A stretch of 64,000 nucleotides of DNA. It comes from Citrobacter gillenii (GTDB taxonomy: Bacteria; Pseudomonadota; Gammaproteobacteria; Enterobacterales; Enterobacteriaceae). The position numbers were made by a program, and so were the translations under genes. The notes beneath the pieces were generated by a model. The model made no database searches and was not told where the DNA came from. It was given only the letters and a program-made list of their open reading frames with translations. The stretch is taken from the NCBI RefSeq assembly GCF_013337685.1, contig NZ_SUQN01000005.1, positions 248,001 through 312,000 on the forward strand, written 5' to 3'. Shown piece by piece: positions 35,392 to 44,380 of this stretch (position 1 is the stretch's first letter; every line of letters starts with the position of its first letter).

Positions 35392-37539
35392 TTACGCAAT
35401 AGCCTCACATAAACGTGACTTCATCTCGCTATATGATTGCGCAGCATACTTCTCTGCCCAATGTTGATCGATGATGTGTTCGATATTCACCGCGCAATAC
35501 TTGGTTTCCGGCGTTTTCGAGATAGGATCAAGATTATCCTGGGTTAACTCGTTACATGCGCCAATCCACCACTGATACGTCATATACACCGTTCCGCTAT
35601 TGATGCGCTCGGAGACATCGGCACGGCTAATGACTTTCCCACGACGGGAACTCACCCACACCAGGTCACGATGACGGATCCCCTGTTTGGCGGCATCCTG
35701 AGTATTGATTTGCACATAGCCCGGTTCATCTGCCAGCGCCTGCAGTGCCGCGCAATTGCCGGTCATGGAACGACAGGAGTAATGCCCCACTTCGCGCACG
35801 GTACAGAGCACCATCGGGTATTTTTCATCCGGTACTTCGGCAGGGGCTCGCCACTGAGCGGCAAACAGCTTGCCCTTACCGTTGGCGGTATCAAACCGAC
35901 TATTCTGATAGAGATACGGGGTGCCAGGGTGATCGAGATCCGGGCAAGGCCACTGAATATGGCCCATATCGCCCATTTTCTCATACGTTACCCCATAGAA
36001 TAGCGGACAGAGTTCGCGCATCTCATCCCAGATTTGCTGGTTGTTTTGATACTGCATTGGGTAACCCATTTCGGTCGCCAACAGACTGATAATTTCCCAG
36101 TCGCGCTTCACATCCCCGGTGGGTTCGATCGCCTTCTCAAAACGCTGAAAACCACGATCGGCGCAGGTAAAGACGCCACCGTGTTCGCCCCATGAGGTTG
36201 CGGGCAGGATAACGTCGGCCATTTCCGCCGTCTTGGTCATGAAGATGTCCTGCACCACGATAAAATCAAGCGCGTTGAAGCCTTCTCGAACCAGGCCCAA
36301 ATCGGCTTCGGTTTGCAGCGGATCTTCCCCCATGATGTAGTAGGCTTTAACTTTGCCTTCAATCGCCAGATGCGGGACTTCGGTGATCCGTGTGCCCACC
36401 TTGTCATCCATCAGGTTGACGTCAATCCCCCAGGCTTGAGCAAATTTCGCTCTCACTGCGGGATCGGTAACGTCCTGATAGCCCGGAAATTGATTGGGAA
36501 GCACGCCCATGTCGCATGCGCCCTGAACGTTATTCTGCCCGCGTACCGGGCCGACGCCGACGTTAGGTCGACCCAGATTGCCGGTCAGCAAGGCCAGACT
36601 CGACAACCCACGCACGACGTCGACAGCCTGGCCGAACTGCGTCACGCCCATTCCCCACATCACCGTCGCTGACGGTGCGGCGGCAAAGGTGCGCATCGCC
36701 TGGCGTACCTGTTGAGCTGGCACCCCGGTGAGGTGTTCAACGGTTTCAGGCGCATAGTCCTTTACGGTTTCCCAATAGCTTTCCAGGCCTTCGGCATGCT
36801 TTTGTACGTATTCACGATCGTAGAGCTGCTCTTCAATCAGCACGTGTCCAAAGGCGTTGACCAGCGCCATGTTACAGCCATTTTTCAACTGCAGGTGCTG
36901 GTCTGCAATACGCGCGGTTTCAATGCGGCGAGGATCGCAGACAATGATTTTCGCCCCGTTCTGACGGGCTTTGATGACCCGGCGGGCGACTATCGGATGA
37001 GAGTCTGCGCAGTTATAGCCAAAGATGAGCAGGCATTTGGAATTTTCAATGTCGCTGATGGAATTGCTCATTGCGCCATTGCCTAAGGTTTCCTGCAATC
37101 CGGCAACGGAAGGGCCATGGCATACGCGAGCACAGCAATCGACGTTGTTGGTGTTGAGCACGCCACGTGCGAACTTTTGCATCACATAGTTGGTCTCGTT
37201 TCCTGTTCCACGGGAAGAGCCAGTAGTCATGATGGCGCGGGGACCATGAGCATTTTTGATGTCGGATAAGCGTTTTGCGGTGTAGCGAATGGCTTCATCC
37301 CAGCTGACGGGCGTGAACTTTCCCCCTTTTTCATAACGGATCAGCGGGCGAGTTAGACGGGGAGTCAGAAGGCGCGTGTCGTTAAGAAAATCCCAACCGT
37401 AGTAGCCTTTCAGACATAGCTGGTTTTGGTTGGTCACCCCTTCAGCGGCTTCGGCGCGGATGATTTTGTTATTTTCAACAACAAGCTTGAGCTTGCACCC
37501 GGCCCCGCAGTATGGGCATACACTGGTGATTTTTTTCAT
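35392..37539 (-). CDS. Formate dehydrogenase H-like molybdoenzyme with Cys instead of Sec
   Basis: A 715-residue bis-molybdopterin guanine dinucleotide enzyme, about as long as E. coli FdhF and alike throughout. The 4Fe-4S ligands fall at Cys8, Cys11, Cys15 and Cys42 (CPYCGAGC, LCLKGYYGW), with Lys44 between cluster and cofactor. Residue 140, selenocysteine (TGA) in FdhF, is Cys here (CARVCHGPSV, codon TGC at 37120-37122); His141 is kept. Other landmarks: RGQNNVQGACDMG, VQDIFMTKTAEMADVILPA, REVGHYSCRSMTGN. No Tat or Sec signal, so it is cytoplasmic. Cys variants of FdhF are slower but active. No hydrogenase or HycB/HydN-like partner is adjacent. A sigma-54-type promoter lies upstream. Start ATG at 37539 or 37542. 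Confidence 0.93.
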   Translation of the reverse strand: MKKITSVCPYCGAGCKLKLVVENNKIIRAEAAEGVTNQNQLCLKGYYGWDFLNDTRLLTPRLTRPLIRYEKGGKFTPVSWDEAIRYTAKRLSDIKNAHGPRAIMTTGSSRGTGNETNYVMQKFARGVLNTNNVDCCARVCHGPSVAGLQETLGNGAMSNSISDIENSKCLLIFGYNCADSHPIVARRVIKARQNGAKIIVCDPRRIETARIADQHLQLKNGCNMALVNAFGHVLIEEQLYDREYVQKHAEGLESYWETVKDYAPETVEHLTGVPAQQVRQAMRTFAAAPSATVMWGMGVTQFGQAVDVVRGLSSLALLTGNLGRPNVGVGPVRGQNNVQGACDMGVLPNQFPGYQDVTDPAVRAKFAQAWGIDVNLMDDKVGTRITEVPHLAIEGKVKAYYIMGEDPLQTEADLGLVREGFNALDFIVVQDIFMTKTAEMADVILPATSWGEHGGVFTCADRGFQRFEKAIEPTGDVKRDWEIISLLATEMGYPMQYQNNQQIWDEMRELCPLFYGVTYEKMGDMGHIQWPCPDLDHPGTPYLYQNSRFDTANGKGKLFAAQWRAPAEVPDEKYPMVLCTVREVGHYSCRSMTGNCAALQALADEPGYVQINTQDAAKQGIRHRDLVWVSSRRGKVISRADVSERINSGTVYMTYQWWIGACNELTQDNLDPISKTPETKYCAVNIEHIIDQHWAEKYAAQSYSEMKSRLCEAIA

Positions 37540-37637
37540 CAATAACAGACCTGTTAAATGCTGAAATAGCGCGAATTGTAGACGCAGCCACGTGAATAGG
37601 TCACGGGCTACGATGTATCGTAGTGACGGGCTGTTAA

Positions 37638-37653
37638 AGCATAAAGTGTGCCA
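37638..37653 (-). promoter_or_regulatory. Sigma-54-type promoter of the FdhF-like gene
   Basis: On the minus strand TGGCAC, five bases, ATGCT gives the -24 GG and -12 GC doublets with the required ten-base gap. It lies about 100 bases before the gene. E. coli fdhF has a sigma-54 promoter activated by FhlA; I could not confirm an FhlA site. Confidence 0.55.
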
Positions 37654-37897
37654 GAATTGAAAACGTAGTCACGGTAGGGTTGGGCTGCGAAATTAAACGT
37701 AAAGTCACTGACGAAACGACATTAATGACGATAAACGTCAGAAAAGATCGCCATTTGCGGTGATCTAAGATCATGAAACATCGGAATAAGATGAAAATCC
37801 ATGGTGATGGTGATCACAAATTTTAATTTTTCGGCGCTATGCTATGCTTTTAAATAACGAGTCAATCGTTCACGTAAAAACATAAGCGAGGAAAAAA

Positions 37898-38146
37898 ATG
37901 GGTATACTTTCATGGATTATTTTCGGTCTTATCGCTGGGATATTGGCAAAATGGATTATGCCAGGCAAGGACGGCGGCGGATTCTTTATGACTATTATTT
38001 TAGGGGTTATCGGTGCAGTCGTTGGCGGTTGGATCAGTACATTGCTTGGCTTTGGCAAAGTGGATGGTTTCAACTTTGGCAGCTTTGCCGTGGCGATTAT
38101 CGGCGCGCTCGTTGTTCTGTTTATCTACAGAAAAGTCAAAAGCTAA
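37898..38146 (+). CDS. yeaQ: YeaQ, Gly-rich membrane protein (YmgE/GlsB family)
   Basis: An 82-residue protein matching E. coli YeaQ, a UPF0410 transglycosylase-associated family member. It has three hydrophobic helices (SWIIFGLIAGILAKWIM, FMTIILGVIGAVVGGWI, FAVAIIGALVVLFIY) split by Gly-rich turns. It sits in the inner membrane; function is unknown. The Shine-Dalgarno is GCGAGG. A CTATGCT tract near 37846 could be an extended -10 of the stationary-phase type. Confidence 0.93.
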   Translation: MGILSWIIFGLIAGILAKWIMPGKDGGGFFMTIILGVIGAVVGGWISTLLGFGKVDGFNFGSFAVAIIGALVVLFIYRKVKS

Positions 38147-38195
38147 ATCAAAACAGATATTGAAGTAGAGGCCACTTCGTGTGGCCTTTATTTTT

Positions 38196-38270
38196 TTACC
38201 ACCAGCCCAATTCGGTGCCGAGTACCACAATAATGGCGACGCCAATCATGATGAGCGTTGTTTTTTTCAT
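38196..38270 (-). CDS. yoaJ: YoaJ, 24-residue membrane peptide
   Basis: The frame MKKTTLIMIGVAIIVVLGTE followed by LGWW differs from E. coli YoaJ by only two residues. It is one hydrophobic helix with a short polar start. Its start codon is three bases after the yoaK stop, so the two are translated from one message. Function unknown. Too short for ordinary gene calling. Confidence 0.92.
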   Translation of the reverse strand: MKKTTLIMIGVAIIVVLGTELGWW

Positions 38271-38272
38271 GG

Positions 38273-38371
38273 TTATGCTCCCGGAGCGGCGTAGCCGCCA
38301 ATAAAGAACCAGGATAAAAAAACAACGGCGGAAATGAAGATAATGACAGGAAAAATAATACCAATCCGCAT
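38273..38371 (-). CDS. yoaK: YoaK, 32-residue membrane peptide
   Basis: The frame MRIGIIFPVIIFISAVVFLS followed by WFFIGGYAAPGA matches E. coli YoaK. It is a single transmembrane peptide of unknown function, first of the yoaK-yoaJ pair, and starts 47 bases before dgcP ends (on the same strand downstream of dgcP), as in E. coli, so it may share the dgcP message. Confidence 0.92.
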   Translation of the reverse strand: MRIGIIFPVIIFISAVVFLSWFFIGGYAAPGA

Positions 38372-38418
38372 GGTTTCACCAGCCAACGTTATGTGAAGAT
38401 GAGCCAGAATAACAGGGC

Positions 38419-39444
38419 TTAATGCGTGACAAAAGCAGTTTTGCCCTCGCGTTTTTTATCCAGGTACATCGCGCTATCAGCGTTATGAAGCGCACAGTTT
38501 AAGTCGGTTTCTCGCGGATCGACTTCAATCACGCCCAGGCTGGCGCCAGGATAAAACAGGCTGATAGCGCCAAGCTGATAGTCGCCGCAGAGTTGTTGTT
38601 GCAACTGGTCTTTAACCCTTTGCATGCGCGTGTGTTGATCTTCTTCACTTTTTTGTGACAGACCCGCGACGAGAAATTCGTCGCCGCCCAGTCGGCCGAG
38701 AATATCGTTTTCACTACACACATGGCGCAAACGTTGCCCAACCTGGATCAAAAATTGGTCACCAACTTCATGGCCAAAACGGTCATTGATCAGCTTGAAA
38801 TCATCTAAATCAATATAGGCGACGATAATTTTTTGCTGCAAATGGCGAGCCAGTGAAAAGAGGGTTTCCATATTTTCGAAAATGGCCCGACGATTCGGTA
38901 ATCCGGTGAGTGCGTCGGTGTAGGAGTGTGCAATGAGTGCCGCATTCGCTTCACGTAATTGCGCCACCAGTGACTCTTTTTGAATCGACTGGGCAATCAG
39001 ACTCGCAAACAGATGCAGGACCTGCTCTCCGCGTTGGCTCAACGTTTGTTGCTGCCGGCTGGTGGCGCAAAGCGTGCCGTAAAATGTCCCATCCGGAAGG
39101 TGGACTGGCGTGCTCAAAAAGGTGGTAATTTCCAGCGCGCGTGCGGCGGCACAGTCTGGCCAGCGAGCGGGGACGTTATTGCTGTACAGGCAGTTTTCTT
39201 CGATTGCGCGCTTGCACAACGTTTCATCCCACGGCACCGACAAACCCTCGGGTATATGCATCTGTCGGCTGTTACGTGCATACAGAATATGCTGCAGGCG
39301 TGCATCTAAATCGACTTTGGTTAAATAGGTCGACTCCATGTCAGTCACCATTTCCAGCATCTCCAGAAGTTGCCGAACCAGACCCTCAACAGACTGCTCG
39401 GTGGCTAATGATTGTGAGACTCTGGCAAGGATCATGTCAGACAT
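38419..39444 (-). CDS. dgcP: Diguanylate cyclase DgcP (GAF-GGDEF)
   Basis: The 341-residue protein matches E. coli DgcP (YeaP). An N-terminal GAF domain (about residues 20-160, with LVRQLLEMLEMVTDMESTYL and TTFLSTPVHLPDGTFYGTLC) is followed by a GGDEF domain with DALTGLPNRRAIFENM, IDLDDFKLINDRFGHEVGD and the active motif GRLGGDEFLVA. It makes cyclic di-GMP in the cytoplasm. The start MSDMILARVSQSLA is the family start; 39 upstream codons are open but unsupported. The C-terminus lacks a few residues relative to E. coli. Confidence 0.94.
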   Translation of the reverse strand: MSDMILARVSQSLATEQSVEGLVRQLLEMLEMVTDMESTYLTKVDLDARLQHILYARNSRQMHIPEGLSVPWDETLCKRAIEENCLYSNNVPARWPDCAAARALEITTFLSTPVHLPDGTFYGTLCATSRQQQTLSQRGEQVLHLFASLIAQSIQKESLVAQLREANAALIAHSYTDALTGLPNRRAIFENMETLFSLARHLQQKIIVAYIDLDDFKLINDRFGHEVGDQFLIQVGQRLRHVCSENDILGRLGGDEFLVAGLSQKSEEDQHTRMQRVKDQLQQQLCGDYQLGAISLFYPGASLGVIEVDPRETDLNCALHNADSAMYLDKKREGKTAFVTH

Positions 39445-39631
39445 GAGAGGTAAATACTCCTGAGTAGTAACAACGACGGTGATGCCTGCATGATAAAACA
39501 ACACTGTGAAAGATGAAACAAGCCGAACTGTATGAAATGTAAGCGGAGAATAAAAACGCATCAGTAAAACATGGAGGTAGGCGGGCAGTCAGGGTAATCT
39601 GCCCGCAATAACATTATTTGCAGGAGTGGTC

Positions 39632-39880
39632 ATGAAAGCTGTGTTTATTGTGTTGCCAAGTATGCTGATGTTAGCGGGATGTTCGACGCAACCCGATGCA
39701 CCAATGCCACCGAAAGTGGGTATGGCGAATCCGGCATCCGTCTATTGCCAGCAAAAAGGAGGTTCGCTGATTGCGGTACAAACGCCGCAAGGGGTACGTT
39801 CTGACTGCAAGCTCCCCGGTGGAGAAGTGATCGACGAATGGGCGCTTTGGCGCAGAGATCACCCGGCTAAAACGCAGTGA
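39632..39880 (+). CDS. yoaF: YoaF, putative outer-membrane lipoprotein
   Basis: An 82-residue DUF333 protein with a type II signal peptide and lipobox LAGC (cleavage before the Cys). The conserved part reads ANPASVYCQQKGGSLIAVQT and CKLPGGEVIDEWALWRRDHP, matching E. coli YoaF. The ATG at 39632 follows CAGGAG; the in-frame GTG at 39626 is less likely. Function unknown. Confidence 0.92.
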   Translation: MKAVFIVLPSMLMLAGCSTQPDAPMPPKVGMANPASVYCQQKGGSLIAVQTPQGVRSDCKLPGGEVIDEWALWRRDHPAKTQ

Positions 39881-39887
39881 GAGCCTG

Positions 39888-40235
39888 CTACCATTGACGT
39901 AGCCACTCGGCCAGCACGAGAGCGTGGTTTTGTTGCGTATTTTTTGCCGCATACAGTAGCGTGACGGTCTGTTGACGCGCGATGTCAGCAAGCCGTTTCC
40001 CTTCCTGCTGCTGTTGAGCAAGCTCGGCGCGGTATTGTTCAGCGAAATGTTTAAAATCAATAAGTTCAGCATGAAATGCTTTGCGTAATTCAGTCGAGGG
40101 CGTGAGCGCTTTATTCCACTCATCGCAGGCCAGGTCGGTTTTTTTTAACCCCCGTGGCCACAGTCTGTCGACCAGAACGCGATAACCATCATTTTGTTCA
40201 GCCGGGTCATACACGCGTTTACATTGAATATTCAT
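39888..40235 (-). CDS. yeaO: YeaO, DUF488 family protein
   Basis: A 115-residue soluble protein with the DUF488 core CKRVYDPAEQNDGYRVLVDR, LWPRGLKK, EWNKALTPSTELRKAFH and the C-terminal TLLYAAKNTQQNHALVLAEW. It matches E. coli YeaO; function unknown. It converges with yoaF, seven bases apart. Confidence 0.93.
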   Translation of the reverse strand: MNIQCKRVYDPAEQNDGYRVLVDRLWPRGLKKTDLACDEWNKALTPSTELRKAFHAELIDFKHFAEQYRAELAQQQQEGKRLADIARQQTVTLLYAAKNTQQNHALVLAEWLRQW

Positions 40236-40433
40236 TTCTCAATCCGCTCCGTTATGTCACCGAATGGAGACGTTTTATTACCGTCTTTACGGTACATTAA
40301 GATCGTAAAACGTGACCATTATAGCATTTTGTCGCGACTGACTCCCAATTTAAGGGATTGTGAAAACAACAAAATATCGGTAGGGTGAGGCTCCTTATGT
40401 TGTCCCTTATTGTCTGGACACAAGGAAACTCTC

Positions 40434-41141
40434 ATGGACATTTCCCCTGTAAAAAATACACTTCGCATTGCGCTGGTCGGTGACTACAACCCTGACATTG
40501 TCGCGCATCAGGCGATTCCCCTTGCTATTGATGACGCTGCCGCGGTGCTGGAATTAATGGCGGATTACGACTGGCTAACCACATCGGATATTAATAGCGG
40601 TGAGGACCTGGTCGGCTATGACGCTATTTGGGTGGTGCCCGGTAGCCCGTATCAGCATCCAGAAGGTGCGCTGACGGCTATTCGTTACGCCCGTGAAAAC
40701 AGTATTCCCTTTCTCGGCACCTGCGGTGGTTTTCAGCATGCCATCCTCGAATATGCCCGCAACGTGCTGGGTTGGCACGATGCCGCACACGCAGAAACGG
40801 ATACCGAAGGTCGCATGGTAATTGCCCCATTGAGCTGCTCGCTGGTCGAAAAAACGGATGATATCGAACTGCGGGCGAATACGCTGATCGCCAGAGCCTA
40901 CAATCAGGAGGTGATCTCCGAAGGTTATCACTGCAACTACGGCGTATCGCAAGCCTTTGCCGACGAACTGGAGCGTGGGGATTTACGCGTAACGGGCTGG
41001 GATGAGGCGGGAGATATTCGGGCCATTGAACTGGTGACGCATCCTTTTTATGTTGGCACGCTCTTTCAACATGAACGGGGTGCCTTGGCGGGGAAACCCG
41101 TGCCGCTGGTTCAGGCGATGTTACGCGCGGCGCGCGGATAA
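40434..41141 (+). CDS. Class I glutamine amidotransferase-like protein (CTP synthase C-terminal-related)
   Basis: A 235-residue stand-alone GATase domain, the family annotated as CTP synthase C-terminal region-related (seleno)protein. The N-terminus LRIALVGDYNPDIVAHQAIP, the oxyanion turn VVPGSPYQHPEGAL, the nucleophile loop FLGTCGGFQHAILEYARNVL (Cys) and the His/Glu end THPFYVGTLFQHE are all present. No synthetase partner is adjacent, so the ammonia acceptor, if any, is unknown. The ATG at 40434 follows AAGGAA; the frame is open to 40410. I do not recall it next to yeaO in E. coli K-12. Confidence 0.85.
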   Translation: MDISPVKNTLRIALVGDYNPDIVAHQAIPLAIDDAAAVLELMADYDWLTTSDINSGEDLVGYDAIWVVPGSPYQHPEGALTAIRYARENSIPFLGTCGGFQHAILEYARNVLGWHDAAHAETDTEGRMVIAPLSCSLVEKTDDIELRANTLIARAYNQEVISEGYHCNYGVSQAFADELERGDLRVTGWDEAGDIRAIELVTHPFYVGTLFQHERGALAGKPVPLVQAMLRAARG

Positions 41142-41178
41142 AAAGTCGGGCAGGTCTGCAATGAGCCTGCCCCATGCG

Positions 41179-42366
41179 TTATGGCGAGGTTATCTCACGG
41201 CTGCGTCCAGCATACAGGCCAAACACAGCCATCAGTGTCGCTAGCAGGGCGACGCCAATCAACGGTATCTGCCAGTTACCGTTGAGGTCGTGAATTTTGC
41301 CCATTAACGGCGGTCCACACGCCGCCAGCAAGTACCCCACAGACTGCGCCATACCGGATAGCGCAGCCGCCTGGTGCGCAGAACTGGCACGAAGTCCGAT
41401 GAACGTCAGTCCGAGGATCATCGTCGCGCCCGAGCCAAAGCCAAATAAAATCGTCCACAACACGGCCTGGTTGGGTAGCAGCCAGAATCCTGCGGCTGCA
41501 ATCGCACACATTAATGAGACCAAAGCGGCAATGGCGCGTTGATCCTTCAATTTAAACAAGATTAAAGGGATCAGTAAGCCGGGTGCGGCAGTAGCGAGTT
41601 GCAGCAAACCGTGCAGCGAACCCGCCTGCGCCTCGCTGTAGCCATGGCTAATCAAAATAGCGGGCAACCAGCCGATAATCACGTAATAGACGAGTGAGTT
41701 GATCCCCAAAAACAGCGTCACCTGCCAGGCGAGGCTGGAGCGCCAGATCCCTCGGGAATGCAACGCGCGCGAGTTACTCATCGTGGCATGGCTCGTCTGG
41801 CGATACTGCGGTAGCCAGATAAACAGCGCCAGCAGCGGAAAGACCATCAACATCATCAGCGCACCGCGCCAGCCGAATCCGTTAAGCGCCAGCGGCACCA
41901 CGATGGCTGAGCCAATGGCGGCCGCAGCTCCCATCGTCAACGAGTACGCCCCGGTAAGTTTTGCGACATGTTGTGAAAAATCACGCTTAATCAGCCCCGG
42001 AAGCAGCACGTTGCCTAATGCTATCCCACAGCCAATGAGGGTGGTTCCACCAAATAAGAATGGCGGCGAGGGCAATGAACGTATGGCAATACCGGCGCAA
42101 ATCAGCAGCATGGCGGCAAACAGACTGCGCTCAATACCCCATCGACGGGCAACGCCCGCCGCCAGGGGGGAAACTAACGCAAAGGCCAGCAGCGGCAGGG
42201 TAGTCAGGAGCCCCGTCTGGGCGGTCGTCAGCGCGTAATCTGCGCGAATGGCATCCAGCAGTGGCGCAGCACCGGTAAAGGTAACGCGAAGCGTGGTGGC
42301 GATCATCAGGATACCCGCAATCAGCAATGCACCTTGCTTGCCGCGGGGGGAAGGGGAATAAGTCAT
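41179..42366 (-). CDS. nimT: NimT, MFS exporter (2-nitroimidazole)
   Basis: A 395-residue twelve-helix transporter of the CynX/NimT group, matching E. coli YeaN. In E. coli NimT exports 2-nitroimidazole and is controlled by NimR. Landmarks are TTAQTGLLTTLPLLAFALVS and GCGIALGNVLLPGLIKRDFS between helices 2 and 5. It diverges from nimR, 99 bases apart, the E. coli arrangement. Confidence 0.93.
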   Translation of the reverse strand: MTYSPSPRGKQGALLIAGILMIATTLRVTFTGAAPLLDAIRADYALTTAQTGLLTTLPLLAFALVSPLAAGVARRWGIERSLFAAMLLICAGIAIRSLPSPPFLFGGTTLIGCGIALGNVLLPGLIKRDFSQHVAKLTGAYSLTMGAAAAIGSAIVVPLALNGFGWRGALMMLMVFPLLALFIWLPQYRQTSHATMSNSRALHSRGIWRSSLAWQVTLFLGINSLVYYVIIGWLPAILISHGYSEAQAGSLHGLLQLATAAPGLLIPLILFKLKDQRAIAALVSLMCAIAAAGFWLLPNQAVLWTILFGFGSGATMILGLTFIGLRASSAHQAAALSGMAQSVGYLLAACGPPLMGKIHDLNGNWQIPLIGVALLATLMAVFGLYAGRSREITSP

Positions 42367-42465
42367 CTTTTTCTCTTATCGTCAGGCGAGGCGATACCTT
42401 ACCGTTTTTACACCATGGATGAATCAAGCTAAAATGACAGATTATCGCTAAAATCGGACAACGTT

Positions 42466-43284
42466 ATGCTGGGACTGAGGCTGGACGGGTATGAACCGGA
42501 TCGCTATCACGATGCCGCTGTGGCTTTTTGTATTCAGGCTCAGGAAGATGAACTCTTCAGCCCGCTGCATCAGCACCGTAAGGGCCAGTTGATCCTGGCA
42601 TTGCATGGCGCGATTACCTGTGAAGTTGAACACGCCATGTGGATGGTGCCACCCCAGTACGCGGTGTGGATCCCGGGTGAGATCCCTCACAGTAATCACG
42701 TCACCGTTGGCGCTGAGCTGTGTTTTTTGTTTATTGAACCGCAGGCGGTGGTGATGCCTGAACGTTGCTGCACGCTGAAAATATCACCACTCTGCCGGGA
42801 ACTGATTCTTTCGCTGGCGACCAGAACCGATGCCCAGCGGCTGGAGCCGTCAACGCAGCGGCTGACGCAGGTCTTGTTTGATGAACTTCCGCAGCAACCG
42901 CAGGAGCAAATGCAGCTGCCGGTTTCCGATCATCCGAAAATTCGCAGGATGGTCGCAACGATGGCGCAGGAGCCCGCGCAATGGCAGACCTTGGGCCAGT
43001 GGGCTAGCGTGTTTGCGATGAGCGAACGCAATCTTGCCCGGCTGGTGGTGAAAGAGACCGGGCTGAGTTTTCGCCGCTGGCGTCAGCAACTACAGTTAAT
43101 TCTGGCATTACAGGCGCTGGTTGATGGTCGTAACGTCCAGCAGGTCGCCCACATGCTGGGTTACGATTCAACAACCGCCTTTATCACCATGTTCAAAAAA
43201 GGCCTGGGTCAAACCCCAGGCCGTTATCTGACGGGGCTGGCTACTGTTTCCCCACAATCAGCGAAACCAGACCCGCGGCGATGA
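42466..43284 (+). CDS. nimR: NimR, AraC-family repressor of nimT
   Basis: A 272-residue regulator matching E. coli YeaM. The N-terminal cupin domain (residues about 10-95: [36 protein letters not shown]) is followed by two C-terminal helix-turn-helix units ([40 protein letters not shown]). It controls the divergent nimT. Its 3' end overlaps the convergent yeaL gene by 44 bases. Confidence 0.94.
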   Translation: MLGLRLDGYEPDRYHDAAVAFCIQAQEDELFSPLHQHRKGQLILALHGAITCEVEHAMWMVPPQYAVWIPGEIPHSNHVTVGAELCFLFIEPQAVVMPERCCTLKISPLCRELILSLATRTDAQRLEPSTQRLTQVLFDELPQQPQEQMQLPVSDHPKIRRMVATMAQEPAQWQTLGQWASVFAMSERNLARLVVKETGLSFRRWRQQLQLILALQALVDGRNVQQVAHMLGYDSTTAFITMFKKGLGQTPGRYLTGLATVSPQSAKPDPRR

Positions 43285-43687
43285 GCGGCCCCACAGGGAC
43301 GCCGCGAAACAGCGCAACGCCCAGTACCGTACCGACCAGCAACCCGGCGACTAACTGCGGCTGACTGCCCATCAGCGTGACGCCACGTCCACCCAGCCAG
43401 GAGACGAATACGCCGATAGCAATGGCGACCAGTGACTTCCAGTTTACGAAGGAGTGAATGAGCGTGGAGGGCGGTAGCGTTCCGCTGGCGATCGGTGCCA
43501 TCACGCCAATCGTCAGGATAATAATCCCGACAGTCAGGCCCTGTTTTTCAATCCACGGGAAAAAGGTGTTCAGCGGGGTGACACGGACAATAATCAGCAC
43601 CAGGATTGAAACGGCGACAGTGGTGTTGTGGCTGACAAAGCCCAGAGCTGCCAGTCCGAGCAGGATCAGCAGAGTGACATCAAACAT
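43241..43687 (-). CDS. yeaL: YeaL, UPF0756 membrane protein
   Basis: A 148-residue protein with about four hydrophobic helices ([68 protein letters not shown]), matching E. coli YeaL. Inner membrane; function unknown. The ATG follows AAGGAAAC. The overlap with nimR is real: both C-termini match their families. Confidence 0.93.
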   Translation of the reverse strand: MFDVTLLILLGLAALGFVSHNTTVAVSILVLIIVRVTPLNTFFPWIEKQGLTVGIIILTIGVMAPIASGTLPPSTLIHSFVNWKSLVAIAIGVFVSWLGGRGVTLMGSQPQLVAGLLVGTVLGVALFRGVPVGPLIAAGLVSLIVGKQ

Positions 43688-43831
43688 CGTAGTTTCCTTG
43701 CCAAAAAAGATAAGCCTGCTTACTGTACGCGCAAATGCGTGGTGGAACAGGCTTTTTTTAGTGATGTATATGCTATTTGGGCGAACGCATAACCGTGCGT
43801 TTCTGTGCCGGTAACGGGGCGTTATAGCGTG

Positions 43832-44335
43832 TTATTTCGTGCGGCGAAACGTGACTAACTCCGGTTGCGCAATGCGCAGGTAATCCTGGGTGTCCATAAT
43901 GACCGATTTTTCCAGCACCCCAGCGTTAAAGGCAATCTCATCAAAACGCTCGAACAAGAGTGGATCGGCGACCAGCTTGAGCTGAGGATGGAAGCTGAAG
44001 GGAGGAATGGCGCCAAAGACGCATCCCGTCAGTTCATCCACTTCAGCAGGGCTTGCCAGGGAGGCCCTCAAGCCGCCAAGATGGCTGGCGAGTTGGCTCA
44101 GATCAGCCTGTTGATCGGCAGAAAGAATAGCAAGCACATGCTGATTGACGCCATTGCCTTTCACTTTACACACCAGGGCTTTTGCACCCTGACCCAAGGC
44201 TGTGCCACGAATCTCTGATACCGCTTCGCATTTGCCGACGGCGTCGTGGCTGACCACGCGGTACGTTGCGCCGTGTTCCGACAATAACGCGACCAAACGT
44301 TGATGGGTTACATTACCTGTATTTACTTCCGTCAT
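43832..44335 (-). CDS. yeaK: YeaK, trans-editing aminoacyl-tRNA deacylase
   Basis: A 167-residue YbaK/ProX-family protein matching E. coli YeaK, which hydrolyses mischarged tRNA (Ser or other small amino acids on the wrong tRNA). Landmarks are VSHDAVGKCEAVSEIRGTAL, GQGAKALVCKVKGNG, with the conserved Lys, and FGAIPPFSFHPQLKLVADP. It lies downstream of dgcJ on the same strand, 45 bases away. Confidence 0.93.
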   Translation of the reverse strand: MTEVNTGNVTHQRLVALLSEHGATYRVVSHDAVGKCEAVSEIRGTALGQGAKALVCKVKGNGVNQHVLAILSADQQADLSQLASHLGGLRASLASPAEVDELTGCVFGAIPPFSFHPQLKLVADPLLFERFDEIAFNAGVLEKSVIMDTQDYLRIAQPELVTFRRTK

Positions 44336-44380
44336 GTCTTACTCCTGATACCACAATAAAAATCCTGCGCAGAAAAAGTA

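Noticed and set aside
37690-37760. FhlA binding site for the FdhF-like gene
   Set aside because: TGTCGTTTCGTCA on the minus strand resembles published half-site patterns, but spacing does not fit, so it is not listed.
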